Shown: one piece after another, positions 8,496-17,844 of the stretch
Numbering within the stretch: the stretch's first letter is position 1
Layout of the letters: every line of letters starts with the position of its first letter
Assembly (NCBI RefSeq): GCF_021611515.1
Contig: NZ_CP090960.1
Coordinates: 496,001 to 560,000, forward strand
DNA from: Mariluticola halotolerans
GTDB lineage: Bacteria > Pseudomonadota > Alphaproteobacteria > Rhizobiales > Devosiaceae
Length of the DNA stretch: 64,000 nt
Direction: 5' to 3'
Position numbers and translations under genes: made by a program
The notes under the pieces: generated by a model
What the model saw: the letters and a program-made list of their open reading frames with translations, nothing else
What the model was told of the DNA's origin: nothing
The model's database searches: none

Positions 8496-8509
8496 CGGCC
8501 CCTCCCGTG

Positions 8510-8540
8510 CCGGAGCGTCGGGCTATGCCCGGCGCTCCGG
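8510..8540 (+). promoter_or_regulatory. Intercistronic hairpin after the binding-protein gene
   Basis: A 14-bp stem (CCGGAGCGTCGGGC / GCCCGGCGCTCCGG, one T-G wobble) with a 3-nt loop lies between the binding-protein and permease genes. No T-run follows, so it is more likely an mRNA 3'-end stabiliser or partial attenuator that raises receptor output over the membrane subunits than a full terminator. Confidence 0.6.
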
Positions 8541-8595
8541 ATATGACCCATTAACCGGCTGCGCATAAGGCCGGGCGAACGGAAATGCGGACTGC

Positions 8596-9519
8596 ATGCT
8601 CAGACTTATCGGCTTCAGGCTATTGGAAGTATTGTTGGCGCTCCTTCTGATGAGTGCTGTTGTGTTTCTGCTCAGTCGCGTCACGGGCGACCCCGTGGCG
8701 CTGCTGCTCGGCGACGGCGCCACAGAGGCGGATCGCCTGACCATGATCGCCGAACTCGGTCTCGATCAGCCGCTCTACGTGCAGTATTGGCATTTCCTGT
8801 CGAATGCACTGACTGGTGATTTCGGGCAATCGGTTACAGCTGGCCGTAAGCCGGCTCTTGAACTGGTGCTGGAACGCTTGCCGGCGTCTCTCGCACTGGC
8901 GGGGGTGGCTCTGGTCTTTACGCTGGTGACCGGCATCGGGCTGGGCGTTTATGCTGCCATGAACCGGGGCCGCGCAGGCGATCTTGTTGCACGGCTGCTC
9001 GCATTGGTTGGCCAGTCGGTGCCGCCGTTCTGGCTGGGCATTGTTCTGATTTATATATTTGCCGTCAATTTGCGCTGGCTGCCCACCTCCGGCTCTGGGG
9101 AATGGTACCATTTCGTGTTGCCGGCGGCGACGCTGGGCCTGTTCACCCTTGCGGCGGTGACCCGGCTGATGCGGGCCAGCATGCTCGAGGCCATGGGTTC
9201 GGAATATATCAAGCTGGCGCGCATCAAGGGTGTGCCTGAAGCGCTTGTCATCTGGAAACATGCGCTCGCCAACAGTCTTATTCCAGTCATCACCTTCATG
9301 GGGGCGTTCTTTGCCACCATGATCACGGGCGCTGTGGTCATCGAAACCGTATTTGCCTGGCCAGGAATTGGCAGGCTCGCCTACGAGTCCATTCTGGCGC
9401 GTGACTTCCCTGTGGTGCAGGCGGTGGTGTTGACCATTACCGCGCTGTTCATTTTCGCAAACCTGATCGTCGATCTTTTGTATCTGCTCGTCGATCCCCG
9501 CATGCGGACCTCCCAATGA
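8596..9519 (+). CDS. ABC transporter permease (DppB-like)
   Basis: The 307-residue inner-membrane protein starts with the usual DppB opening (LRLIGFRLLEVLLALLLMSA, then VVFLLSRVTGDPVALLLG) and has six predicted helices. The EAA loop is visible in EYIKLARIKGVPEALVIWKHALANSLIPVI, and the C-terminus LLYLLVDPRMR is family-typical. It overlaps the DppC gene by 4 bp. Together with DppC it forms the channel of the importer; the ligand is set by the binding protein upstream. Confidence 0.93.
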   Translation: MLRLIGFRLLEVLLALLLMSAVVFLLSRVTGDPVALLLGDGATEADRLTMIAELGLDQPLYVQYWHFLSNALTGDFGQSVTAGRKPALELVLERLPASLALAGVALVFTLVTGIGLGVYAAMNRGRAGDLVARLLALVGQSVPPFWLGIVLIYIFAVNLRWLPTSGSGEWYHFVLPAATLGLFTLAAVTRLMRASMLEAMGSEYIKLARIKGVPEALVIWKHALANSLIPVITFMGAFFATMITGAVVIETVFAWPGIGRLAYESILARDFPVVQAVVLTITALFIFANLIVDLLYLLVDPRMRTSQ

Positions 9520-10352
9520 CCCGGAATTATCCCGTCTGGCTTGCGCTGGGCTTTATTGTGCTGTTCGTGCTCGTGGCGCTGGCCGCGCCCTGGATTACAC
9601 CGCACGATCCTTTGTCCGGGTCGCTCAGGGCCCGGCTCGATCCGCCTGTCTGGCAGGAGGGCGGGAGCTGGGAGCATATTCTGGGTACGGACCGGCTGGG
9701 GCGCGACGTGCTGTCCCGCATCATGGCTGGTGCGCGCATTTCGCTGGCGGTTTGCGCGCTGGTTATTCTTATCGCCGGCACGGCTGGCACGGCTATCGGT
9801 ACGCTTTCAGGCTATTTTGGGGGCTGGATCGACCGTGTGTTGATGCGGCTCGTTGACCTGGCCTTGTCGTTTCCGGTCATTCTTTTGGCGTTGTTGATCG
9901 GCGCGATCTCCGGGCCCAGCTTTGGCAATATCATTCTTGTGATCTCGCTGGTGCTCTGGTCGCAATATGCCCGTATGGCGCGCGGGGAAACCCTCAAGGT
10001 GCGCAAGGAGGATTTTGTTGATCTGGCGCGCACCTCAGGCATGAGCGATTTTTATATCATCGTGCGTCACATTCTGCCGAATATCGCGCCGCCACTGATC
10101 GTGGTCGCCACGCTTCAGGTTGGTGTGGTGATCGTGCTGGAATCCTCTCTGAGTTTTCTGGGTGTCGGTGTGCCGCCCCCCAATCCGAGCTGGGGTTCGA
10201 TGGTGGCGGACGGGCGTTCCTACATCACTTCGGCCTGGTGGCTTTGCATGCTGCCCGGACTCGCCATTCTGTTTGTCGTCATGTCTGTCAATATTGTTGG
10301 TGATGCCTTGGCGGACCGTATCAATCCGGCCCTGAGAGGACGCAACATATGA
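9516..10352 (+). CDS. ABC transporter permease (DppC-like)
   Basis: The 278-residue permease carries the DppC marks HILGTDRLGRDVLSRIMAGARISL, the EAA loop (EDFVDLARTSGMSDFYIIVRHILPN), the segment VVLESSLSFLGVGVPPPNPSWG and the end VNIVGDALADRINPALR. The N-terminal cytoplasmic part is short and the first helix follows almost at once. Start and stop overlap neighbouring genes by 4 bp each, so it is translationally coupled in the operon. Confidence 0.93.
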   Translation: MTRNYPVWLALGFIVLFVLVALAAPWITPHDPLSGSLRARLDPPVWQEGGSWEHILGTDRLGRDVLSRIMAGARISLAVCALVILIAGTAGTAIGTLSGYFGGWIDRVLMRLVDLALSFPVILLALLIGAISGPSFGNIILVISLVLWSQYARMARGETLKVRKEDFVDLARTSGMSDFYIIVRHILPNIAPPLIVVATLQVGVVIVLESSLSFLGVGVPPPNPSWGSMVADGRSYITSAWWLCMLPGLAILFVVMSVNIVGDALADRINPALRGRNI

Positions 10353-11356
10353 GGAATCCGACAGGGCAACAAAGCGAGCGCCTGCTTGAGATCAGAGATT
10401 TGAATGTCGCTGTGGGCAGAGGGAGGGACGCTCCGCGAATTCTCGAAAACATAGATCTCGATCTTTACGCCGGCGAGACGGTCGGTCTGGTGGGCGAGAG
10501 CGGATCAGGCAAAACAACACTGGGCATGGCCATCATGCGGCTGCTGCCCGGTCTGCTGGACCGTGGCAGCAGTGGCGCGGTGAACTGGCAAGGCCGCAAT
10601 GTGTTGGAAATGTCCGCCAGGCAACTCACATCGATACGCGGTGGTGAAATTTCCATGATCCTGCAGGATCCCATGGCGTCCCTGAATCCGGTCTTCACCA
10701 TCGGCAACCAGATCCGCGAAGGGCTTGTACGTCAGGCAGGTGTGGAAGGTTCCCTGAAGGAGCGTGCCATCAAGGCGCTGGACGATGTGCGCATTCCGTC
10801 GCCGGAAAGCCGGCTTAAAGCCTATCCCCATCAACTCAGCGGCGGCATGCGTCAACGTGTTGTCGGGGCCGCGGCCCTGACCCGCGCGCCTAAACTGTTG
10901 ATCGCCGACGAGCCGACCACCTCGCTGGACGTTACTATTCAGTACCAGTTTCTCGAATTGCTCGGCCAATTGCGGCAGCGGCTGGGAATGTCCATGCTAT
11001 TCATCACGCATGATTTCGGCGTGGTGGCAAAGATGTGTGACCGGGTGGCTGTGATGTATGCCGGTCAGATCGTTGAACAAGGACCGGTGCGCGATATTTT
11101 TCACAATCCGGCCCACTGGTACACGAAAGCCTTGTTAAGCAGCGTGCCACGCGTGGGCGCCAATCCTGATCGTTTGCCCACGATACAAGGGGCACCGCCG
11201 GGGATCGGCAACCGGCCTGACGGGTGCCGGTTTCATCCGCGTTGCGAACGGGCCGAGGCCAAATGCGGTACAATGCCGGCGCTTTCTCCGATCGGACCCG
11301 GTTGCGCCGTGCGCTGTCATTTTCCCCGAACCTTTGAAGAGACGAAGTCAGCATGA
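10349..11356 (+). CDS. ABC transporter ATP-binding protein (DppD-like)
   Basis: This 335-residue ATPase has Walker A GESGSGKTT, the Q-loop in MILQDPMASLNPVF, signature LSGGMRQRV, Walker B LLIADEPTTSLD and H-loop ITHDF. The C-terminal oligo/dipeptide extension (NPDRLPTIQGAPPGIGNRPDGCRFHPRC, further cysteines before the end) is present. In related proteins these cysteines bind an iron-sulfur cluster. It overlaps both flanking genes by 4 bp. Confidence 0.93.
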   Translation: MRNPTGQQSERLLEIRDLNVAVGRGRDAPRILENIDLDLYAGETVGLVGESGSGKTTLGMAIMRLLPGLLDRGSSGAVNWQGRNVLEMSARQLTSIRGGEISMILQDPMASLNPVFTIGNQIREGLVRQAGVEGSLKERAIKALDDVRIPSPESRLKAYPHQLSGGMRQRVVGAAALTRAPKLLIADEPTTSLDVTIQYQFLELLGQLRQRLGMSMLFITHDFGVVAKMCDRVAVMYAGQIVEQGPVRDIFHNPAHWYTKALLSSVPRVGANPDRLPTIQGAPPGIGNRPDGCRFHPRCERAEAKCGTMPALSPIGPGCAVRCHFPRTFEETKSA

Positions 11357-12345
11357 GCGAGACCAGTATTCTGGCGGCCCGCAATCTCGAACGCACCTTC
11401 ACCGTGCCGCACCGGGGTGGAAAGGGTGTACTGCGGGCGCTGACAGGCATTGATCTTGACCTGACAGCGGGCAAGACAGTTGGTATCGTTGGGGAATCCG
11501 GTTGCGGCAAGACTACGCTCAATCGCCTATTGCTGGCCCTCGACCGGCCGACCAGTGGGCAGATCACCTTTCGCGGCAAGCCACTGGAGGACCTCGATAA
11601 GCAAGGCTGGCAGGACTTTCGCAAATCCATTCAGCCGGTGTTCCAGAATCCCTATTCCTCGCTGGATCCACGCATGCGGGTCGGGGCGTTGATTGCAGAG
11701 CCTTTGCGCGCCACAGGCATGTCACGCGTGCAGATGAAAACGCGGGTGGGGGAAGTGCTTGAGGCGGTGGGGCTGAACCCTGCCGATGCGCGCCGGTTTC
11801 CCAATGAGTTTTCGGGCGGCCAGCGCCAGCGGATTGCCATTGCGCGGGCCATCGCATCACGTCCCAGCCTGTTGATGCTCGACGAACCAGTCTCGTCCCA
11901 GGATATTTCCATTCGGGCGCAGATTTTGAACCTGTTGAAGGACTTGAAGGACGATTACGGGCTCGGGTGTCTGTTTATTTCGCATGATCTCGCAACCATT
12001 CGCTATATGTGCGACGAGGTTGTGGTGATCTATCTGGGGCGCATTGTGGAGCGCGGTCCCTCCGAGGTGATCTGCAACAATCCCGCGCACCCATATACAA
12101 AGGCCTTGCTGGCAGCCGCCTTGCCGCCGGATCCGGATGCGCCACCGCCTGATGTGCCCCCACAGGGTGAATTGCCAAGCCCGCTCGATCCTCCCCCGGG
12201 TTGTGCATATCATCCGCGCTGCCCACTTGCCGTGGCCGACTGCCGGCGCGAAAGGCCGGAAGCACGGTTCACTGAACAGGGAAGCCTTGCTGCCTGCCAT
12301 CTTGTTCACGGGGCGGACGGAGAGTGCCTAGAGGAACCGGCATGA
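11353..12345 (+). CDS. ABC transporter ATP-binding protein (DppF-like)
   Basis: This 330-residue ATPase has Walker A GESGCGKTT, VFQNPYSSLDPRMRVG, signature FSGGQRQRI, Walker B LLMLDEPVSSQD and H-loop ISHDL. The C-terminal extension has the cysteine set CAYHPRCPLAVADC plus a late Cys. The Walker B tail reads VSSQD where most DppF proteins have VSALD. It completes a full five-gene importer and overlaps the CapA-like gene by 4 bp (ATGA), tying that enzyme to the transport operon. Confidence 0.93.
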   Translation: MSETSILAARNLERTFTVPHRGGKGVLRALTGIDLDLTAGKTVGIVGESGCGKTTLNRLLLALDRPTSGQITFRGKPLEDLDKQGWQDFRKSIQPVFQNPYSSLDPRMRVGALIAEPLRATGMSRVQMKTRVGEVLEAVGLNPADARRFPNEFSGGQRQRIAIARAIASRPSLLMLDEPVSSQDISIRAQILNLLKDLKDDYGLGCLFISHDLATIRYMCDEVVVIYLGRIVERGPSEVICNNPAHPYTKALLAAALPPDPDAPPPDVPPQGELPSPLDPPPGCAYHPRCPLAVADCRRERPEARFTEQGSLAACHLVHGADGECLEEPA

Positions 12346-13466
12346 GCGGAGACGTGAACTTTATCGCCGTGGGTGATGTGGCGCCGGACCGGGAAGAGCC
12401 CGGAACTATCTTCAACCATGTCCGTGAGCGGATCCGGAAAGCCGATCTGGGCTTCTGTCAGCTCGAAGTCAACCTGACAGAGCGGGGGCAGCGTGTGCCG
12501 CAGGCCCGTCATACCATGCGGGGCGATCCCGGCATTGCCGACGCTCTCGTGGATGCTGGATTGGAAGTGGTATCTTTCGCCGGCAATCATGCCATGGACT
12601 GGGGGCCGGAAGGACTGCTGGATACTATCGCCAATCTCAACCGGGCAGGGGCTTCTCAGGTTGGTACCGGGCCGGATATCACGGCGGCACGAAAGCCGGT
12701 GATCGTGACGCGCAACGGGCTCAAGGTGGGATTTGTCGCGGTGAATTCTATCCTGCCGATGAATTATTGGGCAGATGAGAACAAACCCGGGTGTGCACCG
12801 GTCCGTGGCTTCACGGTCTATGAGCAGATCGAGCACGATCAACCCGGTACACCGGCCCGTATCCATACCTATCCCCATCACGGTGATCTGGAAGCGACAC
12901 TCGATGCGATCCGCTGGACCAAACAGCGCGCGGATGTTGTTGTTTTTTCCCATCATGCCGGCATTCATTTCGTGCAGGCGGTCATCCCCGATTATCAGCG
13001 CGATGTGGCCTATGCGGCCATCGACGCGGGGGCCGATCTGGTGCTGGGGCACCATGCCCATATCCTGAAGGGGGCGGAGGTCTACAAGGGTGTGCCCATC
13101 CTCTATTCGCTGGCCAATTTTGCCATCGAACTGACCATGACCAAAGAACACGCCGAGAGCAAAGGGTTCCGGGAAATCCAGAAGCTCAATCCGGACTGGG
13201 TGCCTGATCTCGAAAGCCGTTATAATTTCCCGCCGGATTCCGCCATGAGCATCGCCGTGGAAGCCCGGTTGACCAGCAACGGGGTGGCCGACCTGCGATT
13301 GGTACCAGTGTTTATTGACCGCACGGCGGATCCGCAATTCGTGCCACCTGAAGATGCGCGCTTTGGCAGAATCCTGAACTATCTTCAAAAAATCAGCGAC
13401 GAGGCCGGGCTGGCGACCGAATTCACTGCGGATGGTGACGTTATCCGTTTGAAGGCACGGACCTAG
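12342..13466 (+). CDS. CapA-family (PGA_cap) metallophosphatase-like protein
   Basis: The start is the ATG at 12342, overlapping the ATPase stop, after AGAGGAACCGG; the frame continues upstream to a GTG at 12324 but that is inside the ATPase gene. The 374-residue protein follows the PGA_cap layout of a calcineurin-like fold: GDVAPDRE near the start, GNHAMDWGPEGL, VVFSHHAGIHFV, and IDAGADLVLGHHAHILKGAEVYKG with YSLANFA. No signal peptide is visible, so it is probably cytoplasmic, unlike CapA of capsule systems. Its role here may be phosphate- or amide-bond chemistry on the imported ligand; that is inference from operon position. Confidence 0.85.
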   Translation: MSGDVNFIAVGDVAPDREEPGTIFNHVRERIRKADLGFCQLEVNLTERGQRVPQARHTMRGDPGIADALVDAGLEVVSFAGNHAMDWGPEGLLDTIANLNRAGASQVGTGPDITAARKPVIVTRNGLKVGFVAVNSILPMNYWADENKPGCAPVRGFTVYEQIEHDQPGTPARIHTYPHHGDLEATLDAIRWTKQRADVVVFSHHAGIHFVQAVIPDYQRDVAYAAIDAGADLVLGHHAHILKGAEVYKGVPILYSLANFAIELTMTKEHAESKGFREIQKLNPDWVPDLESRYNFPPDSAMSIAVEARLTSNGVADLRLVPVFIDRTADPQFVPPEDARFGRILNYLQKISDEAGLATEFTADGDVIRLKART

Positions 13467-13467
13467 T

Positions 13468-14820
13468 ATGTCTCTGGAAGGCGATCTGGCAGCTGTCTAT
13501 AGCGATGTGCGGTTCGCCGACCTGCCCCCTGAAGCGGTGCATGCGGCGAAAGTCAGCCTGGTGGATGCATTGGCGGTTATGCTGGCGGCGACGGGCATGG
13601 AACCGGCCGCAGCGCTGTTCGCTGACCACGCGCTAGAGGCGGGTGGAGTGGCGCAATCCGTCATGCTGGGCCGGGGGCAGCGTGTGCCTGCGGCCATGGC
13701 GGCGCTGGCCAATGGCGCGCTGGCACATGCCATAGATTTTGAGGATACTTTTGACGCTACCGGCATGCATCCCAATGCGGCCATCATACCGGCAGTCCTT
13801 GCCTTGGCGGAGGCCCAAGGTGCCACAGGCGACCGGGTGCTGGTGGCTCTTGCGGCAGGATGTGATCTCGTGTGCCGGCTCAGCCTCGCCCTCGACAGCG
13901 ACCCTGCCGCGCGACACTGGTATCACCCGCCCATGCTGGGTGCGGCTGGCGCGGCAGTGGCTGCATCGTGCATTCTGGGCCTGTCATCTCCACAGATCGT
14001 TGACGCTTTATCTCTGTCGCAGAACCTTTTCAGTCTGGGCGACGGATTAAAGCGTAGTCCGCAAAGCCAATTGCGCGCCGTTCGGGACGGGTTTGCCGCC
14101 CGCGCCGGGGTTGAGGCGGCACTACTGGCGCGGCGAGGGATGCGTGGCGTCGCGGCGCCGCTTACCGATCCTGCAGGCCTTTTTCCTGTCTTGACGGGCA
14201 AAGGGCCGCGAAGAGAGCCGCTTCTCGATGGGCTGGGCAGGCAATTCTACGGGACGCAGGTGACTATAAAACAATGGCCTTCCTGCCGGGGAACTCATCC
14301 CGTCATCGCTGCAGCACTGAATTTGCGTGCCGAAGGGGTGCGACCGGAGCAAATTTCAAAAATACGTTTTTCAGTCTCGCCACCCGATGACATGCTGCTG
14401 CAGCCAACTGCGCAGAAACAGCGGCCGGGGACCGCGATTGACGCAAAGTTTTCCATCCCGTTTTGCTTTGCGAGCGCCTTGGTTGAGGGCGACGTGTCAC
14501 TCGAAAGTTTCACACCTGAACAGCTCCATAATCCTGACATTCTAAACCTTGCGGCCCGTGTTGAAATGGCCGGGCTGGTGGAAAAGGGCGCTGAACGCTA
14601 CGACATTTACATCGATGGGAACACGGTCTCGAGCGCGCTAACCCTGCCGCCCACCCGTCGTGCGGCTGAGATATCAGAGCAGGAAATACAGCCGAAAGTG
14701 GCGCAGTGTCTGGCTTATGCCGCGGTGCGGATTGATGCTGCAGATCTCATTGCGGCCTGTTTCGGGCTCGATAGTGCGGCGCCGGCGCCGCTTTTCAGTT
14801 TGCTGGCGGCCAGTCCTTGA
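13468..14820 (+). CDS. MmgE/PrpD family protein
   Basis: This 450-residue protein starts one base after the CapA-like stop. It has the family marks HAIDFEDTFDATGMHPNAAIIPAVLALAEAQG, LGLSSPQIVDALSLS, KQWPSCRGTHPVIAAAL and AKFSIPFCFASALVEG. The family contains 2-methylcitrate dehydratase and aconitate decarboxylase, but in catabolic operons most members are uncharacterised dehydratase- or isomerase-like proteins. The last residues before the stop are close to the stop of the convergent P450 gene (1-bp gap). It is the end of the GntR-controlled importer operon and probably acts on a product of the imported compound. Confidence 0.88.
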   Translation: MSLEGDLAAVYSDVRFADLPPEAVHAAKVSLVDALAVMLAATGMEPAAALFADHALEAGGVAQSVMLGRGQRVPAAMAALANGALAHAIDFEDTFDATGMHPNAAIIPAVLALAEAQGATGDRVLVALAAGCDLVCRLSLALDSDPAARHWYHPPMLGAAGAAVAASCILGLSSPQIVDALSLSQNLFSLGDGLKRSPQSQLRAVRDGFAARAGVEAALLARRGMRGVAAPLTDPAGLFPVLTGKGPRREPLLDGLGRQFYGTQVTIKQWPSCRGTHPVIAAALNLRAEGVRPEQISKIRFSVSPPDDMLLQPTAQKQRPGTAIDAKFSIPFCFASALVEGDVSLESFTPEQLHNPDILNLAARVEMAGLVEKGAERYDIYIDGNTVSSALTLPPTRRAAEISEQEIQPKVAQCLAYAAVRIDAADLIAACFGLDSAAPAPLFSLLAASP

Positions 14821-14821
14821 A

Positions 14822-16030
14822 CTAGATCGGATCGACCTTAAGACTCAGCTCCGCTATGCCGAATTCGGTCCAACGGGCCCATTGCGGCTTACCCGAAATG
14901 GCGAAATGCCGTGTTCGGTTCAGCAGCCCCTCTACCATGAGCCGCGCCTGCATGCGGGCCAGCGACTGACCGATGCAGACATGTGGACCCGTGCCAAAGG
15001 CGATATGACGGTTGGGCTTGCGTTCGGGATCGAACTGACTGGCGTTCTCAAACACATCCTCGTCCTGGTTTGCCGAGAGGAAATGCAGTGCCACCGGGCA
15101 GCCGGCCGGGATTTTGCGGCCGCCGATTTCCGTGTCTTTCGTCGTGACGCGCACCAGCGCCTGGTTGGGCGCATAAAAGCGCAGCAATTCCTCTATGGCC
15201 GGGCGGAGTGCAATTCTGCCCTGACGCAGGCCTTCCTGAAGATCAGCGTGCATGGCCAGGTGATAGGCGGCGCTGCCCAGAAAATTCTTTGGTACGACAT
15301 GCCCGCCAATCAACAGCAGGCGGATCATCCCCGCCACCTCATCATCGGTGAACGGTTTTGTGCCGCTCATGTCGGCCAGCAGGCCGGTGGCCATATCCGT
15401 TTCCGGACTGCGGGGATGCTTTTTCCGGTCGGCCACGAGGTCGATGGCGAATTGGTCTATTTCGCGTGAAAAGCCGCCCGCCATGCTCAGGCTTTCGGCC
15501 TGGATGGCTTTCACATATTCATGGCTGAGATGCCCCAGCCGACCGGCTTCGGCTAGATCAAGCCCGACAAGAATGCAAAGCGTGCCTTGCGTGAAAGGGG
15601 CGGCAAAATCATTGGCAAAATCGATGGTTTCGCCGGTCAGCAGATCGTCATAGAGCCGCTCTGCCAGGGCCGCGATCTCGGGCTCCAGTGCGCGCATCTT
15701 GTCTTCTTTGAAGAAGGGATTGAGGGCGCGGCGGTAAATCGTGTGCTCGGGCGGGTCAACCTGCAGGGGCAAACGCGCCAATCCCTTGCGCGGCGATGTG
15801 GGAATGACTGTCTGTTTGGTGGCTGTGAAGGTCTCCGGATCGCGGCTGGCAGCCACGACGTCCGCGTGCCTGGTCAGGGTATAGAACCCGCCCCAGCGCT
15901 CAGAATGGGCGACCGGACACCTGTTGCGCAGATCCGCATAGACGCGGCGCGGATTTTTGACTGTTTCCTCGCTAATCGGATCCCAGTCGCTGCCAGATCC
16001 TAATGGCCGAACAGGGTGTTGGGAAGCCAT
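14822..16030 (-). CDS. Cytochrome P450 lacking the I-helix acid-alcohol pair
   Basis: This second P450 (402 residues) has EELLRF for ExxR, the segment FDPERKPN, and the heme loop FGTGPHVCIG with Cys352. The I helix reads LLLIGGHVVPKNFLGS: Val245 and Val246 stand where acid and threonine are usual, followed by Pro. The same Pro and F-(I/L)-G-S pattern occurs in the P450 at 4873, so the two belong to one unusual group though they are clearly diverged. It is the last gene of the TRAP operon, its start overlapping the DctM gene by 31 bp, so its substrate is probably what the TRAP system imports. No redox partner gene is nearby. Confidence 0.93.
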   Translation of the reverse strand: MASQHPVRPLGSGSDWDPISEETVKNPRRVYADLRNRCPVAHSERWGGFYTLTRHADVVAASRDPETFTATKQTVIPTSPRKGLARLPLQVDPPEHTIYRRALNPFFKEDKMRALEPEIAALAERLYDDLLTGETIDFANDFAAPFTQGTLCILVGLDLAEAGRLGHLSHEYVKAIQAESLSMAGGFSREIDQFAIDLVADRKKHPRSPETDMATGLLADMSGTKPFTDDEVAGMIRLLLIGGHVVPKNFLGSAAYHLAMHADLQEGLRQGRIALRPAIEELLRFYAPNQALVRVTTKDTEIGGRKIPAGCPVALHFLSANQDEDVFENASQFDPERKPNRHIAFGTGPHVCIGQSLARMQARLMVEGLLNRTRHFAISGKPQWARWTEFGIAELSLKVDPI

Positions 16031-17280
16031 AGGCTAATCTCCGGTATGTAGGTTACAAGTAGCAAGAAGCCGAACATAATCAGCACGAAAGGCCATACGC
16101 CTTTGATCGCTTCGCCCAGCGGCGCCCGCGAAATCGACGAGAGTACGAACAGGTTGAGCCCGATGGGTGGGGTGAGGAAGGCGATCTCCATATTGACGAT
16201 CAGGACAATCCCGAAGTGGATCGGATCAATGCCGAGCGGTGCCAACAGAGGGACGACAATCGGCGTAATGATCAGCAATACGGCGATGGCATCGAGGAAC
16301 ATGCCCATGATCAGCATGATTATGTTGAGCATCAACAGGAATTGCCAGCTCTCCAGGTCGTAGGATACGGCGAGATTTACCAGCGCAGTGGGTACGCCGG
16401 ATCCTGTGATCCAGTGAGCGAACAGAAGGGCGAACAATACGATAAAGGTTACGGCGCTCGCCTTTTTCACTGCCTCTGTAATCAGCGGGAAGACCTGCTT
16501 CCAAGTGATTTCACGGTAGACGAGCAGGGCGACGAGCAGCGACGCCACAGCGGCAATGCCGGCAGATTCGGTTACCGTGGCATAGCCTGAGTAGATTCCG
16601 CCGAAGACTGAAAGTGGGATGGCGAGCGCGGGCAGGGCACGCAAATTTCGGCGGATGAACTCGCCGCGGCTGACTGTTTCTCCTGAGGCGAAATTCTTTT
16701 TTCGCGAGTAAATAGCTACCCAGCCGGCGAGAAGGAGAGCCTGCAATATGCCGGGCACGACCCCGGCCAGAAACAGACGCGGCACCGATTGTTCTGTCAC
16801 CAGCCCGTAAAGGATCATGGAGAGGCTGGGCGGGATGAGGATGCCGAGCGTGCCGGCCGCCCCGACGACACCCAGGGCGAAGGGCCGGTCGTAGTTGCGG
16901 GCGATCATGGCCGGGATCAAAAAGGTGCCCATGGCCATAGCTGTGACTACCGATGAGCCGGAGATGGCTGCGAACAGGGTTGTGGCGATGACGCAGACCA
17001 GTGCCAGCCCGCCGCGCATATGGCCCACCCAGGCCTCTGCCGCATCAATGATGACCCTGGCAATGCCGCCTGATTGCATGAAAGTGGCTGCCATGACGAA
17101 AAACGGCACTGCCACAAAGGTGGTGGATCCGATGCCGGAGATGGAAGTTGCTGCAGCATCCAGCAGGGGACGACCTTCCAGCGCCAGCATAATCAGCGAT
17201 ACGGTCCCGAGGGCTACGAAAATCGGGGCGCCGAGCGCGATCAGGCCGAGCATGCCGACCAAACCCGCAATGCTAAGCAT
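16000..17280 (-). CDS. TRAP transporter large permease (DctM-like)
   Basis: The 426-residue membrane protein has about 12 hydrophobic segments and DctM marks such as FFVMAATFMQSGGIARVIIDAAEAWVGHMRGGLA, GTLGILIPPSLSMILYG, MFLDAIAVLLIITPIVVPLL and LTPPIGLNLFVLSSI. It closes with the helix PFVLIMFGFLLLVTYIPEISLWLPNTL, the segment that the relic at 3417-3518 resembles. It overlaps the DctQ gene by 8 bp and the P450 gene by 31 bp. With DctQ it uses a sodium gradient to import the ligand held by DctP. Confidence 0.94.
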   Translation of the reverse strand: MLSIAGLVGMLGLIALGAPIFVALGTVSLIMLALEGRPLLDAAATSISGIGSTTFVAVPFFVMAATFMQSGGIARVIIDAAEAWVGHMRGGLALVCVIATTLFAAISGSSVVTAMAMGTFLIPAMIARNYDRPFALGVVGAAGTLGILIPPSLSMILYGLVTEQSVPRLFLAGVVPGILQALLLAGWVAIYSRKKNFASGETVSRGEFIRRNLRALPALAIPLSVFGGIYSGYATVTESAGIAAVASLLVALLVYREITWKQVFPLITEAVKKASAVTFIVLFALLFAHWITGSGVPTALVNLAVSYDLESWQFLLMLNIIMLIMGMFLDAIAVLLIITPIVVPLLAPLGIDPIHFGIVLIVNMEIAFLTPPIGLNLFVLSSISRAPLGEAIKGVWPFVLIMFGFLLLVTYIPEISLWLPNTLFGH

Positions 17281-17824
17281 GATCGGTTCTCCGTGGCTCT
17301 GTGATCACTTCGGGCGCCTGATCTCCAGTCAGCATGTCGCCGGCGATAGAACGGGTGCCGTTAAGCAGCATCAGGACAAGGCGCAGCACGATGAGTGCCA
17401 TGCCCACAGGCAAGGCGAGAAACATGGCCCAGGCCTGCGGTGTACGCAGAGATGAGGCTGACCGTTCATCCAGCATCAGTGCGAACTGAACGGCCTCATA
17501 GCCGTACCATCCTATGACCGCGCAAAAGCCCAGTGTCAGCAGCAGCATGGCAAAGCCGAGAACAGCTTGCGTGCGAGGGGGGAATATGGAGGCCACGATT
17601 TCGGTACTGATATGGCGCTTTTCATAGATCAGCACGCTGCCGCTGAGGACTGTCGCCCAGATGATGCAGTAAACCGATATTTCTTCCGCCCAGTCGACAG
17701 CATGGGCAGGCGCAACGGCACGCAGGACTGCACCGCCGAGAAACACTGCCAGAGCAGCGAGCAGCAACAGCCCGATAAGGACGGTCTCTACCTGACTCCA
17801 GACTTTGAGAATTTTGTCTATCAT
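17273..17824 (-). CDS. TRAP transporter small permease (DctQ-like)
   Basis: The start is taken at the ATG giving MIDKILKVWSQVETVLIG (183 residues); a TTG five codons upstream is possible. Four hydrophobic segments are present, with the DctQ-typical WAEEISVYCIIWATVLSGSVLIYEKRHIS between helices 2 and 3. The C-terminal tail is hydrophilic. It couples to DctM by an 8-bp overlap and follows the binding-protein gene after a strong hairpin. Confidence 0.9.
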   Translation of the reverse strand: MIDKILKVWSQVETVLIGLLLLAALAVFLGGAVLRAVAPAHAVDWAEEISVYCIIWATVLSGSVLIYEKRHISTEIVASIFPPRTQAVLGFAMLLLTLGFCAVIGWYGYEAVQFALMLDERSASSLRTPQAWAMFLALPVGMALIVLRLVLMLLNGTRSIAGDMLTGDQAPEVITEPRRTDHA

Positions 17825-17844
17825 GGGGGGCTGATCCAAAGAAG

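Noticed and set aside
12306-13388. Minus-strand open frame of 360 codons opposite the CapA-like gene
   Set aside because: It is antisense to a gene with recognisable metallophosphatase motifs and has no ribosome site or recognisable domain.
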